Shown piece after piece: positions 15,253 to 24,178 of a stretch of DNA of 64,000 bases. Both the position numbers and the translations under genes were made by a program. The number at the start of each line of letters is the position of its first letter. The stretch's first letter is position 1. Origin of the DNA: Hyphomicrobium_B sp001006785 (GTDB lineage Bacteria > Pseudomonadota > Alphaproteobacteria > Rhizobiales > Hyphomicrobiaceae); assembly GCF_001006785.1 (NCBI RefSeq), contig NZ_CDHO01000002.1, positions 992,001 to 1,056,000 on the forward strand, read 5' to 3'. Below the pieces are notes generated by a model. The model made no database searches and was not told the DNA's origin. It saw nothing but the letters and a program-made list of their open reading frames with translations.

Positions 15253-16605
15253 ATGACCAGCTCCGCCAGCACGAGCGCACCGTCTTCCAAGGCACCCGCT
15301 CTCAATATCCGAACCGTTTCGACCATGACTGCCGTTGCTCTCGCCGTCGCCGATATGATCGGCATCGGCGTGTTCACGAGCCTCGGTTTTCAGGTCAAGG
15401 ACATTCCGTCGGCATTCTCGGTGCTGATGCTGTGGATCGTCGGCGGCGCCGCGGCGCTTTGCGGCGCCCTGTCTTATGCCGAGCTTTCGGCTGCGTTCCC
15501 GCGCTCCGGCGGCGAATACAATTTCCTCACCCGGATCTATCATCCTGCCATCGGTTTCCTCGCCGGCTGGATTTCCGCGACGGTCGGGTTTTCCGCACCC
15601 ATCGCGCTCGCCGCAATGGCATTCGGCGTCTATTTCAAGGGTGTTGTCCCGGGCACGTCACCGCTGCTTCTCGGCCTCGCCGTCGCGTGGCTGATCACGT
15701 TCGTGCACCTGAGCGGCGTCAAGCACTCGGCGAACTTTCAGAACATCTCAACCCTGATCAAAGCCGCCCTGATCGTGGGACTGATCATCGCCGGATTGGC
15801 GTTCGGCGAGCCGCAGCCGATCTCATTCGCGCCTTCGGCGAGCGACATGAGCTACATGACCAGCGCGCCGTTCGCGGTCAGCCTCGTGTTTGTCATGTAC
15901 GCCTATTCCGGCTGGAACGCCGCGACCTATATCGCCGGAGAAATTCGCGATCCGGCCACCAGCCTTCCGCGCGCCATCATCGCTGCGACACTCATTGTCG
16001 TCGCGTTGTACGTCGCCCTGAATGCGGTGTTCCTCTACACGACCCCGATCGAAGCAATGGCCGGTCAGCTCGACATCGGCCTGATCGCGGGCAAGCACAT
16101 CTTCGGCGACGTCGGCGGCCGCATCGTCGGCGCGCTCATCTGCATCGGGCTGATTTCCTCGATCAGCGCCATGACCTGGATCGGACCGCGCGTGACGATG
16201 ACGATGGGCATCGATCATCCGCTGCTCGCTCCGCTATCGCAGACATCGCGCGACGGCGTTCCGACGACTGCCCTGCTAGTGCAGGTTGCGATCGTTACCA
16301 TCTTGCTCATGACGCAGAGCTTCGAGGCCGTGCTCGACGTCATTCAGTTCAGTCTGACGCTGTGCTCGTTCCTCGCCGTGCTCGGCGTCATTGTGCTGAG
16401 AGCGAAAGAGCCCGGCTTGACGCGGCCTTATCGAACCTGGGGCTACCCTTTGACGCCGTTCATCTTCCTCGGTGTCACAGGTTTTATGATGTATCACCTT
16501 ATCGCCGAGCGGCCGTTACAGTCTCTCGCCGGTTTCGCCATCATGTTGGCGGGCCTGGGAGTTTACGCACTGTCCCAGTCACGCCCGCTTACGGCTCGGA
16601 TCTAA
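15253..16605 (+). CDS. APC-family amino acid permease
   Basis: 450 residues with about twelve hydrophobic segments. The first segment carries the APC signature MIGIGVFTSLGF, and the conserved ELSAAFPRSGGEYNFL stretch after segment 2 and the YSGWNAATYIAGEI motif near segment 6 are typical of the amino acid-polyamine-organocation superfamily. It imports or exchanges an amino acid or polyamine across the inner membrane; the substrate cannot be inferred. The next gene begins 12 bases downstream, so co-transcription is possible. Confidence 0.88.
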   Translation: MTSSASTSAPSSKAPALNIRTVSTMTAVALAVADMIGIGVFTSLGFQVKDIPSAFSVLMLWIVGGAAALCGALSYAELSAAFPRSGGEYNFLTRIYHPAIGFLAGWISATVGFSAPIALAAMAFGVYFKGVVPGTSPLLLGLAVAWLITFVHLSGVKHSANFQNISTLIKAALIVGLIIAGLAFGEPQPISFAPSASDMSYMTSAPFAVSLVFVMYAYSGWNAATYIAGEIRDPATSLPRAIIAATLIVVALYVALNAVFLYTTPIEAMAGQLDIGLIAGKHIFGDVGGRIVGALICIGLISSISAMTWIGPRVTMTMGIDHPLLAPLSQTSRDGVPTTALLVQVAIVTILLMTQSFEAVLDVIQFSLTLCSFLAVLGVIVLRAKEPGLTRPYRTWGYPLTPFIFLGVTGFMMYHLIAERPLQSLAGFAIMLAGLGVYALSQSRPLTARI

Positions 16606-16617
16606 TTGGATCACCTC

Positions 16618-17910
16618 ATGGCAAGAATGCGGTTTCTCGCTTCCATCATCGGCGCTTGCATCGTTGCACTGACGTCGACGGCGAATGTTTCGTTCGCTGC
16701 AAGCACGAGTCCCGACGACACCGCGCGGTTCCTCGCGGGCATGCCGCCATCCGCGCTTTCGCCGATCGCGAAATATACCGGAGACGCTTTCTGGAAGCAG
16801 CACGCCAAGAGCTTCGACGACTCCTGGAGCGGCCTCGAAAAGCGGCAGCTGAGCAAGATCCGCTCGTTCGTCTCGAAGAACCTGACCAACCCTCAGCCGG
16901 TCTTGTTCTACTTCTTCAGCGGTCCCGACTTCCTGTATGCCGACGCGTTCTTCCCGTCGGCCGACACCTACATCATGGCCGGACTTGAACCGCCGGGTCC
17001 CGTTCCCGATCTCGGCAAGTTCTCGCATGCGGAGCTTCCCGGCGCTTTGCGCGAGCTGCGCGGCTCGCTCAATTCGGTGTTGAGCTACAGCTTCTTCCGA
17101 ACCAAATCGATGCGCGTCGATTTCAGTCACGGCCGGTTGACGGGCACGCTGCCGGTACTGATGACGTTCCTGGCGCGCTCGGGAAAGACGATCTACGACG
17201 TCTCGCTGTTCGACCTTCAGGCCGACGGCACGCTCCACCCGGAGGACGAGAAGATTGCCAACGCGACCGCCAAGGCCGCCAAGATCATCTTCTCCGACAA
17301 CACCGGCAAGAAACGCACGCTGTATTACTTCAGCACCGACCTTTCGAACGGCGGCATCGAAGCCAGCGGCTTCATGAAGTTCTGCGACACGTTCAGCCAC
17401 GGCGACAGCTTCATCAAAAGCGCGTCGTATCTGATGCACGAAGACAAGTTTTCGACCGTGCGCGATTATTTGCTGAAGCACAGCGATGCAATCCTGGAGG
17501 ATGACTCCGGCATCCCGATCCGCTTCTTCGCGCAGGGGTGGCGTCTGCAGCCCTACGGCCGCTACGTCGGTCCGATCCCGCTGTTCGCCGGTCAACGCCA
17601 GGCGCAGTTGAATGACGTGTTCGGAAAGGGTCGCGCGACACCGATCGATTTCGGGCTCGGCTATCGCTGGCGTCCGATGGAGTCGAACCTGCTGCATGCC
17701 GTCAAGGACAGCACCGTCACCGCGATGGTGCTGCCGCCCGAGAAGCCCGTCGCCGAGCCCGCTCAGCGCAAAAGCCGCGTCGAAGCGAAACCCGCGATCC
17801 GGGAATCCAAGGCCGATACACCGCCGCGGCGGCGCGTCCGCTATTCCGCCCGCAACAAGGAACAGGCGCGCGTCTATAACCCCTATACGATCTTCGGATA
17901 CAAGCCCTGA
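16618..17910 (+). CDS. secreted conserved protein of unknown function
   Basis: 430 residues from the ATG at 16618 (an in-frame TTG is at 16606, a second ATG at 16627). The N-terminal signal peptide (about 4-28) is followed by a roughly 350-residue domain with many aromatic residues (VLFYFFSGPDFLYAD, YYFSTDLSNGGIE, IPIRFFAQGWRLQPYGRY) and a basic, Arg/Lys-rich C-terminal tail. I recognise the type as a conserved bacterial hypothetical but not a named family. A strong hairpin separates it from the convergent phosphopantetheinyl transferase gene. Confidence 0.75.
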   Translation: MARMRFLASIIGACIVALTSTANVSFAASTSPDDTARFLAGMPPSALSPIAKYTGDAFWKQHAKSFDDSWSGLEKRQLSKIRSFVSKNLTNPQPVLFYFFSGPDFLYADAFFPSADTYIMAGLEPPGPVPDLGKFSHAELPGALRELRGSLNSVLSYSFFRTKSMRVDFSHGRLTGTLPVLMTFLARSGKTIYDVSLFDLQADGTLHPEDEKIANATAKAAKIIFSDNTGKKRTLYYFSTDLSNGGIEASGFMKFCDTFSHGDSFIKSASYLMHEDKFSTVRDYLLKHSDAILEDDSGIPIRFFAQGWRLQPYGRYVGPIPLFAGQRQAQLNDVFGKGRATPIDFGLGYRWRPMESNLLHAVKDSTVTAMVLPPEKPVAEPAQRKSRVEAKPAIRESKADTPPRRRVRYSARNKEQARVYNPYTIFGYKP

Positions 17911-17938
17911 TCGTTGCGCGTGCGAGACCGCGCAACGA
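17911..17938. terminator. terminator-like hairpin between convergent genes
   Basis: TCGTTGCGCG (17911-17920) pairs with 17929-17938 across an 8-base loop and is followed by CGTTTCGCCCTT. It starts directly after the stop codon at 17910 and could serve both converging genes; the T-tract is weak. Confidence 0.55.
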
Positions 17939-17951
17939 CGTTTCGCCCTTG

Positions 17952-18662
17952 CTAGTGCAGGAAGTCTTCTAAGGCTTCCGCGCGCTCAGGAAAGCATCGA
18001 ACGCTGATCGCGGAAGGAAGCGTGTCCGCCGCGATGGCCGCGATATATGGCGGCCCCACATCGAGCGCCGCCGAAGCCAGCGACGGCTTTTCAGTTTCGC
18101 CCGCAGATCGCTCAGCGCCACCAATCACGCCTTCTTCCGTCAACAGAACACCGATCCCAGACCCGCGCGCCTTGGCAATCGCTTCCAGGCGCACCCATGC
18201 CCTCAGCACGTCAACATCGCTTTCAGGATTGAGCGCTCCGATGGCGGCGAGATCAGCCGCCGCGGTTACGATGCGCCGCCGCCGCTCCGAAGACATCGAA
18301 AGAGTGCGCGGACATTCAATGTCGACACCGACCGATAACGACCGGCAAACCGCGATGAGAGCGACGCCCGCCGCATGCGAGACGTTGAAATGCGGCAGGC
18401 CATACCCGAGAGACGGACGTCCGCCCGTAGCGATTTCGAACTCCGCACCGCGCACGCCCCGACCGGCCCAACGTTCGAGCACGATGCGCGTTGCAATCCG
18501 AGACGCACGCCAGCGAGCCTGCCTTACGGGATCGCCTGAAAGCCGATCAACGCGAAGGCGATCGGACGACGAAAGCCGAGGCGTGCTCGCTTCTTCATGT
18601 TCGAGAAGCGCTCGCGATGCATCGAGATCGACAAAAACGACGTCAAGATCGCGCAAGCTCAT
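17952..18662 (-). CDS. 4'-phosphopantetheinyl transferase superfamily protein
   Basis: 236 residues, the Sfp-type length. The three diagnostic motifs are present: GRPSL...HFNVSHAAG near 81-99, VGVDIE with Mg-binding D114 and E116, and WVRLEAIAKARG with E160 and K164. The enzyme transfers phosphopantetheine from CoA to a serine of carrier proteins. No polyketide or peptide synthetase is in the window, so its target is elsewhere. It stands apart from its neighbours. Confidence 0.88.
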   Translation of the reverse strand: MSLRDLDVVFVDLDASRALLEHEEASTPRLSSSDRLRVDRLSGDPVRQARWRASRIATRIVLERWAGRGVRGAEFEIATGGRPSLGYGLPHFNVSHAAGVALIAVCRSLSVGVDIECPRTLSMSSERRRRIVTAAADLAAIGALNPESDVDVLRAWVRLEAIAKARGSGIGVLLTEEGVIGGAERSAGETEKPSLASAALDVGPPYIAAIAADTLPSAISVRCFPERAEALEDFLH

Positions 18663-18699
18663 GCAGGCCGCTCACCTCGGCTGAGCACGGCAGTCATGC

Positions 18700-19248
18700 T
18701 CAGGTCCGACTCGCGCGGACCTTCTTCGCATCCTCGGCGCGGCTCGCCGACGATTGCGGAACAGGCTGTCCGAGCAGGATCGCACGCGCAATCTGGAGCT
18801 CACGGACCGCCGCAAGAACGTGCACGTTCATGGTGCAGCTCGCAGATTTCAGTTCCGGCGCGGCGGATGCAGCCGTTGGAGCAGAAACGCGCGCCGCAGG
18901 CGCGACGATCGGTTTGCGCCCGCGCTTGCGTGTCGGCGGCGGAGATGCCCCGTCCGCGGCGCTTTGTGTTGGGACGGAACGGCGCGCGGCCGCCTTCACC
19001 TGATCGACGCCATGCTCGCGCAAAATCTTCTGGACGCCGCGAATGGTATAGCCCTCGGCGTGCAGCAACGTGCGGATGCCGCGCAGAAGCTCCATGTCCT
19101 CCGGGCGATAATAGCGACGGCCGCCGCCGCGCTTCATCGGCCTGATTTGCGGAAAACGGCCTTCCCAAAAGCGCAGCACGTGCTTTGGGATTTCAAGCTC
19201 GTCAGCGACTTCTCCGATCGTGCGAAACGCTTCCGCCGATTTGTTCAT
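18700..19248 (-). CDS. MerR-family transcriptional regulator
   Basis: 182 residues. The N-terminal winged helix-turn-helix of MerR type is clear: FRTIGEVADELEIPKHVLRFWE, then GGGRRYYRPEDMELL and TIRGVQKILREHG. A low-complexity Ala/Pro linker (about 90-135) leads to a short C-terminal helix. The position next to ihfA is conserved in Rhizobiales. It lacks the cysteines of metal-sensing MerR proteins, so its effector is unknown. Confidence 0.88.
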   Translation of the reverse strand: MNKSAEAFRTIGEVADELEIPKHVLRFWEGRFPQIRPMKRGGGRRYYRPEDMELLRGIRTLLHAEGYTIRGVQKILREHGVDQVKAAARRSVPTQSAADGASPPPTRKRGRKPIVAPAARVSAPTAASAAPELKSASCTMNVHVLAAVRELQIARAILLGQPVPQSSASRAEDAKKVRASRT

Positions 19249-19330
19249 CGCTCAACTGCCTTTCCAATTTCCAGAATCCGTCGGAGAGCGTTGCCCGCCC
19301 TACATGACCCGCGTTCACGCCGAAGCGGTG

Positions 19331-19636
19331 CTAGCCCTTCACGTGGCCTTTGTTGATGCGGTCCTTCATGATGTTGGAAGGCCGAAACACCAGAACCCTG
19401 CGCGGTGTGATCGGGACTTCTTCGCCGGTCTTCGGATTGCGCCCGACGCGCTCACCCTTCTGCCGGATGCCGAACGAGCCGAACGACGAGAGCTTGACGG
19501 GGTCGCCGTCCGCAAGACTGCCCGAGATTTCCTCGAGCACGCGCTCCACCAGGTCCTGGCTTTCGTTACGCGGCAACCCGACTTTTGAGACCACCGCTTC
19601 AGCGAGGTCCGCCCTCGTCAATGTCTTGCCGACCAT
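19331..19636 (-). CDS. ihfA: integration host factor subunit alpha
   Basis: 101 residues of the HU/IHF family. The DNA-binding arm signature VKLSSFGSFGIRQKGERVGRNPKTGE is characteristic, with the intercalating proline in RNPKTGEEVPI. The start TLTRADLAEAVV and the E-S-Q-D-L-V pattern fit the alpha subunit. It bends DNA in recombination and transcription as a heterodimer with IhfB. It lies in the conserved fabH-ihfA-merR order. Confidence 0.94.
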   Translation of the reverse strand: MVGKTLTRADLAEAVVSKVGLPRNESQDLVERVLEEISGSLADGDPVKLSSFGSFGIRQKGERVGRNPKTGEEVPITPRRVLVFRPSNIMKDRINKGHVKG

Positions 19637-19769
19637 TTTTTTATTCTCCCATCAACGCCGAGACCGATCATGGTAGCGGCAGTTGGTCGCGGGGTCAACG
19701 TAATGCGTTGAAGAAGCAGGTAAAAAGTTGCGGACGGGAAATTTTTCCTGAGAGGCACCGCAACCGCCG

Positions 19770-20750
19770 CTACCAGCGCGCCAGAACCGCGCCCCAGGTG
19801 AAGCCACCGCCCATGGCCTCCATCAAAATGAGGCTGCCTTCCTTGACGCGATGAGCCTCGAACGCCTCATTGAGAGCGAGCGGAATTGACGCCGCCGAGG
19901 TGTTGCCATGCTTGTGCAGCGTCATGACGATCTTCTCGGGCGCGACGCCGAGCTTTTTCGCAATGCCGTCGAGAATGCGCTTGTTCGCCTGATGCGGAAT
20001 GAAGAGATCGATCTCGTCCGCCGCGTACCCGGTCTCGACCAGGGTTTCCTCAATCACGCCGGAGATCTTCTGAATGGCGTGCCGGAAAACCTCGCGCCCG
20101 TTCATCCGCAGATGCCCGACCGTTTTCGTCGAACCGGCGCCGCCATCCACGTAGAGCAGGTCTTCGTAACGGCCGTCCGATCGCAGCCGCGTAGCGAGGA
20201 TACCGCGATCGTTCCGCGTACCATGCTGCGGCTGAGCTTCGAGAACGACCGCACCGGCGCCGTCGCCGAACAGCACGCACGTCGAACGGTCCGACCAGTC
20301 GAGAATACGCGAAAACGTCTCCGCGCCGATGACGAGCGCCCGTTTCGATTGCCCCGTCTTGAGGAAGTTGTCCGCGATCGTAAGCCCGTAGACGAACCCA
20401 GAGCAGACGGCCTGCACGTCGAACGCTGCGCCTTTCGTGACACCGAGCATCGACTGGATGCGAACCGCTGTCGCCGGAAACGTACGGTCAGGCGTCGCCG
20501 TCGCGCAGACGATCAGATCGATGTCGATCGGATCGATACCGGCACGCACCAGCGCCTGCTTCGCCGCCGCTGCGCCAAGGTCAGACGTCTTTTCAGTCTC
20601 GTCCGCAATGTGCCGATTGACGATGCCCGATCGCTCTCGGATCCACGCGTCGCTCGTGTCGACGATCTTCGACAGATCTTCGTTCGAGACGATACGCTTG
20701 GGCAAATGCGCGCCGACGCCGCGAATGACCGAACGAAGAACAGCAACCAC
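19770..20750 (-). CDS. fabH: 3-oxoacyl-ACP synthase III
   Basis: 326 residues. The catalytic triad is visible: C116 (QAVCSGF), H253 (FIPHQANKRI) and N283 (HKHGNTSAAS). The enzyme condenses acetyl-CoA or another acyl-CoA with malonyl-ACP to begin type II fatty acid synthesis. It starts two bases after the plsX stop, so the two are one transcriptional unit, and ihfA and merR follow on the same strand. Confidence 0.96.
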   Translation of the reverse strand: MVAVLRSVIRGVGAHLPKRIVSNEDLSKIVDTSDAWIRERSGIVNRHIADETEKTSDLGAAAAKQALVRAGIDPIDIDLIVCATATPDRTFPATAVRIQSMLGVTKGAAFDVQAVCSGFVYGLTIADNFLKTGQSKRALVIGAETFSRILDWSDRSTCVLFGDGAGAVVLEAQPQHGTRNDRGILATRLRSDGRYEDLLYVDGGAGSTKTVGHLRMNGREVFRHAIQKISGVIEETLVETGYAADEIDLFIPHQANKRILDGIAKKLGVAPEKIVMTLHKHGNTSAASIPLALNEAFEAHRVKEGSLILMEAMGGGFTWGAVLARW

Positions 20751-20752
20751 GC

Positions 20753-21841
20753 CTAGACCTTTCCGAGCGCGCTGCCGGCGGAACGCTCGGGCGGAACACC
20801 GCCGCCACTGGCCGCCGACAACCGATGATGAAAACCGTCGATATCAGCCGTCAGCCGCGCGATCAAACCCGAATCCGCCATTTCGTACGCAAGATCAACG
20901 GCGCTCGCGAATCCGAAGGCGTCGGTCCCGCCATGGCTTTTAACCGCGATACCGTTAAGGCCCAGAAACGTGCCGCCGTTAACCCGTCGGGGGTCCATTT
21001 TCTGCTTCAGGACGCGGAAGCCGCCCTGCGCGAAAAGCGCTCCGAGCTTGCTCATCAACGAACTGGTCATCGCCGCCTTAAGATACGTGCCGATCTGGCG
21101 TGCCGTGCCTTCCGCGGTCTTGAGCGCGATGTTGCCGGCAAAGCCTTCGACGACGACGACATCGACCGCGCCCTGCCCGATCTGATCGCCTTCGACGAAA
21201 CCCTTGTAGTCCAGCGGCAGCGCATCGACGGACTTGAGCAGCGCGTGCGCCGCCTTCACGTCCTCGTTGCCCTTCATCTCCTCGGTTCCGACATTCATCA
21301 GCCCGACCGAGGGTCGCTCGACGTGAAATACGGCACGCGCCATCGCCGCGCCCATCAGCGCATAGACGGTGAGCTGATCCGCCGTCGCTCCGATGTTGGC
21401 GCCGACATCGAGGACGATGCTTTCCGATTTGATCGTCGGCCACAGCGCGGCGATCGCCGGACGCTCGATACCAGCGATGGGCCGGAGAACGAGCTTCGAG
21501 ATTGCCATCAGCGCGCCGGTGTTTCCAGCCGAGACGGCAGCGTCGGCTTCGCCAGACTTCACCGCCTCGAGGCTGAGCCACATGCTCGAACCCTTGCCGC
21601 GCCGGAGTGCTTGGCTCGGCTTCTCATCCATCGAGATGACGTGATCGGTATGAACGACGCGCGAGCGCGCCGCGAGCGCCGGATGCTGCGCCAGCGTCTG
21701 ATCGATGCGCGCCTTATCGCCGAAAAAAATGAAACCCAGCGCCGGTTGCCGCTCGAGCGAAAGCGCGGCTCCAGGAACCAGGACCTCAGGTCCGTGGTCG
21801 CCGCCCATTGCGTCGATTGCGATTGTCTTCTGGCTCGCCAT
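20753..21841 (-). CDS. plsX: phosphate acyltransferase PlsX
   Basis: 362 residues. Signature segments are IAIDAMGGDHGPEVLVPGA at the N-terminus, FVEGDQIGQGAVDVVVVEGFAGNIALK in the middle and GGTFLGLNGIAVKSHGG toward the C-terminus. The enzyme makes acyl-phosphate from acyl-ACP for phospholipid synthesis. It directly precedes fabH, which is the common arrangement. Confidence 0.96.
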   Translation of the reverse strand: MASQKTIAIDAMGGDHGPEVLVPGAALSLERQPALGFIFFGDKARIDQTLAQHPALAARSRVVHTDHVISMDEKPSQALRRGKGSSMWLSLEAVKSGEADAAVSAGNTGALMAISKLVLRPIAGIERPAIAALWPTIKSESIVLDVGANIGATADQLTVYALMGAAMARAVFHVERPSVGLMNVGTEEMKGNEDVKAAHALLKSVDALPLDYKGFVEGDQIGQGAVDVVVVEGFAGNIALKTAEGTARQIGTYLKAAMTSSLMSKLGALFAQGGFRVLKQKMDPRRVNGGTFLGLNGIAVKSHGGTDAFGFASAVDLAYEMADSGLIARLTADIDGFHHRLSAASGGGVPPERSAGSALGKV

Positions 21842-21993
21842 GCTCGCCGACCGGCCAAGACCCGCGTTCGGCGCAACATTCCGCCGGACTCGATCTTAAA
21901 CCTGTTCTAACCCCGAAATTCGTCGAGACCATAATCTTTTGAAGCCCGCGAACAAGGCGAAATCGCGCCTCATGCACGGTTGCCGCAGGCGGG

Positions 21994-22515
21994 CTATTTT
22001 TTGTCTTTCAACTGCGACAGAGCCGCGAACGGGCTTGTTTCTTTTGGATCGGCCTGACGCGGGTCCTGCCAATCGAACTCGGCGCCCTCGCTCCGTGGAT
22101 AAGGGTCGAGCGAGGCAGAAACCGTCTCGAAAACGATCCGGCCGACCGGAATAACACCGCGTTCGAGAATTTCGACGTCCGGGCCTGCGAGTACGCTCGC
22201 CTCCTCGTCTTCATCTGGATCATCGACCTCGTGCCGAAATTCGACGTCGAATGCCGCGTCGATGTCGTCGGCCACGGGATTGAGCGTCACGACGCAGGCC
22301 TGCTCCACGGCGGCAATGACCTTACCCGCCAGGCGGTAGCTTCCGTCACCCTGAAGCTTGATGCGATAGCGCGTCGTCAGACGATCGAGCTTCATCAGCT
22401 TGAGCGCTTCCGCAATGGCCGCGCGTTCGCTCTCGCTGGCGTCGCGTTCGCGATCAAGCCCGCCCGCCGGAATATCTGTGACGTTGTGGGTCCAGTCGCT
22501 CAGTTGTTCGCTCAC
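21994..22515 (-). CDS. DUF177/YceD family protein
   Basis: 173 residues with the YceD core AGKVIAAVEQACVVTLNPVADDI, the acidic linker DDPDEDEEA, and the C-terminal YPRSEGAEFDWQDP. In other bacteria the yceD-rpmF-plsX order links this family to ribosome or rRNA precursor metabolism; no rpmF is found here. The start overlaps the stop of the CBP3-like gene by 4 bases, giving coupled translation, and plsX follows 150 bases downstream. Confidence 0.88.
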   Translation of the reverse strand: MSEQLSDWTHNVTDIPAGGLDRERDASESERAAIAEALKLMKLDRLTTRYRIKLQGDGSYRLAGKVIAAVEQACVVTLNPVADDIDAAFDVEFRHEVDDPDEDEEASVLAGPDVEILERGVIPVGRIVFETVSASLDPYPRSEGAEFDWQDPRQADPKETSPFAALSQLKDKK

Positions 22516-23066
22516 GACACCTCCTCCGCGCCGTTGGCCTTCAGCAGCCGCGCAAAGCTTCCGTCGGCAACCAGCTTGTCGAAGGGCGTTTTCGACGAAA
22601 GCTCTGCCGCGGCACGCGCGTAGTGTCCGAGCCGGGCCGCCCCATCGCGAGCCGCGCCATCGCCCTCAAAAACATACTGCACAATACCGGCTTCGAGTTC
22701 CGACCCTTGCCCTGCAAGGGCCGCGCGATAGATCGAGGCGCGCTCGTAGAACGCCGCTGCGGCGCGCTTCACCTTTTTTCCGACAACCATGTCGCCGACG
22801 CCCATTTCGCGCATGCAGTCGTCCATGTCGGTCACGAACGCCTCGATTGTGCGCTGCGCCAGTTCCGGATCGGCGGCGTTCTGCCCCTTGAGCCCCTCGA
22901 GCATCAGAAACAGGTGCAGTGCAACCAGTTCGAACCGCCCCTCCGGTGTGTCGGGAACGCCCATACCCCGATAAAACCCCGGGTTCCGGGCAGCGGCCAC
23001 GACACTGCCATAAAGCTTTTCTGCTGTGCGTTGAACTTCCGCGCGTCGCCTGAACCAGTGCAACAT
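22512..23066 (-). CDS. CBP3-like ubiquinol-cytochrome c chaperone
   Basis: 184 residues from the ATG at 23066 (MLHWFRRR), the family's typical beginning; the longer frame to 23231 lacks support and runs into the divergent bamE promoter. Conserved stretches are LYGSVVAAARNPGFYRGMGVPDTPEGRFEL, split here by the family core, then ALHLFLMLEGL and MDDCMREMGVGDM.VGKKV. Homologues (CBP3/UQCC1) assist assembly of the cytochrome bc1 complex. It is coupled to the DUF177 gene by a 4-base overlap. Confidence 0.85.
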   Translation of the reverse strand: MLHWFRRRAEVQRTAEKLYGSVVAAARNPGFYRGMGVPDTPEGRFELVALHLFLMLEGLKGQNAADPELAQRTIEAFVTDMDDCMREMGVGDMVVGKKVKRAAAAFYERASIYRAALAGQGSELEAGIVQYVFEGDGAARDGAARLGHYARAAAELSSKTPFDKLVADGSFARLLKANGAEEVS

Positions 23067-23219
23067 AGCTTGTAAGGTTCCTTGATCCGCCTGGGAGCCG
23101 AGGGAAATGTCTGGGGATCGTGCGCGGCAGCGCGTATGGCTCGCGTTGCCCGCTTCTGATGCGCACTCTAAACACAGCGCGTCGGAGAGCGAAGCGATTC
23201 TGAGGGGATGAAGGGTCGA

Positions 23220-23708
23220 ATGCGACAGCATGACAAGACCACGGGTTTAGTGGCGGCAGGTTGCCGTCTGCTCGCCCTTACCTCTCTTCTGGCGCTCGCA
23301 GGCTGCGGCGGAACGGTCACCAAGCATGGTCAGGTGTTCAAGGACACGGACCTTCAGGCCGTCCAGGCCGGCATGAGCCAGGACCAGGTGCGCGCCGCGC
23401 TTGGAACGCCCGCAACGACCGCCGTCATCGGCGACGGCCGCGCGTTCTATTACATCTCCAGCACCGACACGCAGCAATCGTTCTTCCTGCCGACTGAGCA
23501 AAGCCGTCAGGTGGTTGCCGTGTATTTCACCAAAGGCGGCACGGTCGATCACGTCGCCAACTACGGCCTGAAGGACGGCAAAGTCTTCGACTTCGTGAGC
23601 CGCAAGACCCCGGCCCCTGGCGGCCGCGACGAAACTGTCCTGAACCAGCTCTTCCGCAACCTCGGAAAGCAGCAGCTCTTCGGCGCCGGCAGCGCATTCG
23701 GAGGTTAA
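23220..23708 (+). CDS. bamE: outer membrane assembly lipoprotein BamE
   Basis: 162 residues from the ATG at 23220; an ATG at 23208 is an alternative. The lipobox LLALAGC marks a lipoprotein. The BamE/SmpA/OmlA fold is shown by LQAVQAGMSQDQVRAALGTP, then AFYYIS and VVAVYFTKGGTVDHVANYGL. It is part of the outer-membrane beta-barrel assembly machine and is divergently transcribed from the CBP3/DUF177/plsX cluster, the usual alphaproteobacterial arrangement. Confidence 0.92.
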   Translation: MRQHDKTTGLVAAGCRLLALTSLLALAGCGGTVTKHGQVFKDTDLQAVQAGMSQDQVRAALGTPATTAVIGDGRAFYYISSTDTQQSFFLPTEQSRQVVAVYFTKGGTVDHVANYGLKDGKVFDFVSRKTPAPGGRDETVLNQLFRNLGKQQLFGAGSAFGG

Positions 23709-23832
23709 CGCGTTCGGCGCAGCGTCCGCCTGAATTGGTTGCTGCGCGCGCTGGATGTTGCCTCGAAATTGGCGGGCGAAATTTTCGCCATCCCGGTCTA
23801 TGCTTCGCTCGCTTCAATGAGCAGGTAGCGTG

Positions 23833-24087
23833 ATGACCGAAAATATCGAAGAAGGCTTTATGGCGTTCCTCGGCGACGGCCAGGAAGGCATCGGTGCCGT
23901 CCGGGAAGTCAACGACACATCCATCGTCATCTATATCGAAAATGCCGGCGAATTCGTCGTACCGCGCACGGCCGTCAAGGACGTTCACTTCCAGAAGGTG
24001 ATCCTGCGGCCCGATCGCCTCGATAAGCGGCTGCTCACCGCCATTGGACATGAGCACGACAGCGAGGATCCGAACCTCGTCGGCTAA
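23833..24087 (+). CDS. small PRC-barrel/DUF2171-like protein
   Basis: 84 residues; the start is GTG-ATG in tandem, and I take the ATG at 23833. The pattern G-x-G-A-V-R-E-V followed by an I-V-I-Y strand and EFVVPRTAVKDVHFQKVIL resembles the PRC-barrel/DUF2171 fold, small beta domains of unclear role. It is followed by a bidirectional terminator. Confidence 0.7.
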   Translation: MTENIEEGFMAFLGDGQEGIGAVREVNDTSIVIYIENAGEFVVPRTAVKDVHFQKVILRPDRLDKRLLTAIGHEHDSEDPNLVG

Positions 24088-24125
24088 GCGCAGCACACGT
24101 CTCCGCCCCAGACGCTCGACCAAAC

Positions 24126-24157
24126 AAAAAAAGGCTCCGGACGAACCGGAGCCTTTT
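24126..24157. terminator. bidirectional rho-independent terminator
   Basis: AAGGCTCCGG (24131-24140) pairs with 24146-24155 across the loop ACGAA, with an A-tract on the left (24126-24132) and a T-tract on the right (24154-24157). It separates the convergent small gene and hppA and serves both. Confidence 0.9.
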
Positions 24158-24178
24158 CGTTTAAAGCGTGAGTGTCGC

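Noticed and set aside
15231..16988. A 585-codon plus-strand frame overlapping the APC permease
   Set aside because: It is the out-of-frame reading of the permease and the next gene with Arg-rich translation.
19735..19755. GGGAAATTTTTCC near fabH resembling the lanM/xoxF motif
   Set aside because: A single weak copy without phased repeats in a housekeeping region; probably coincidence.
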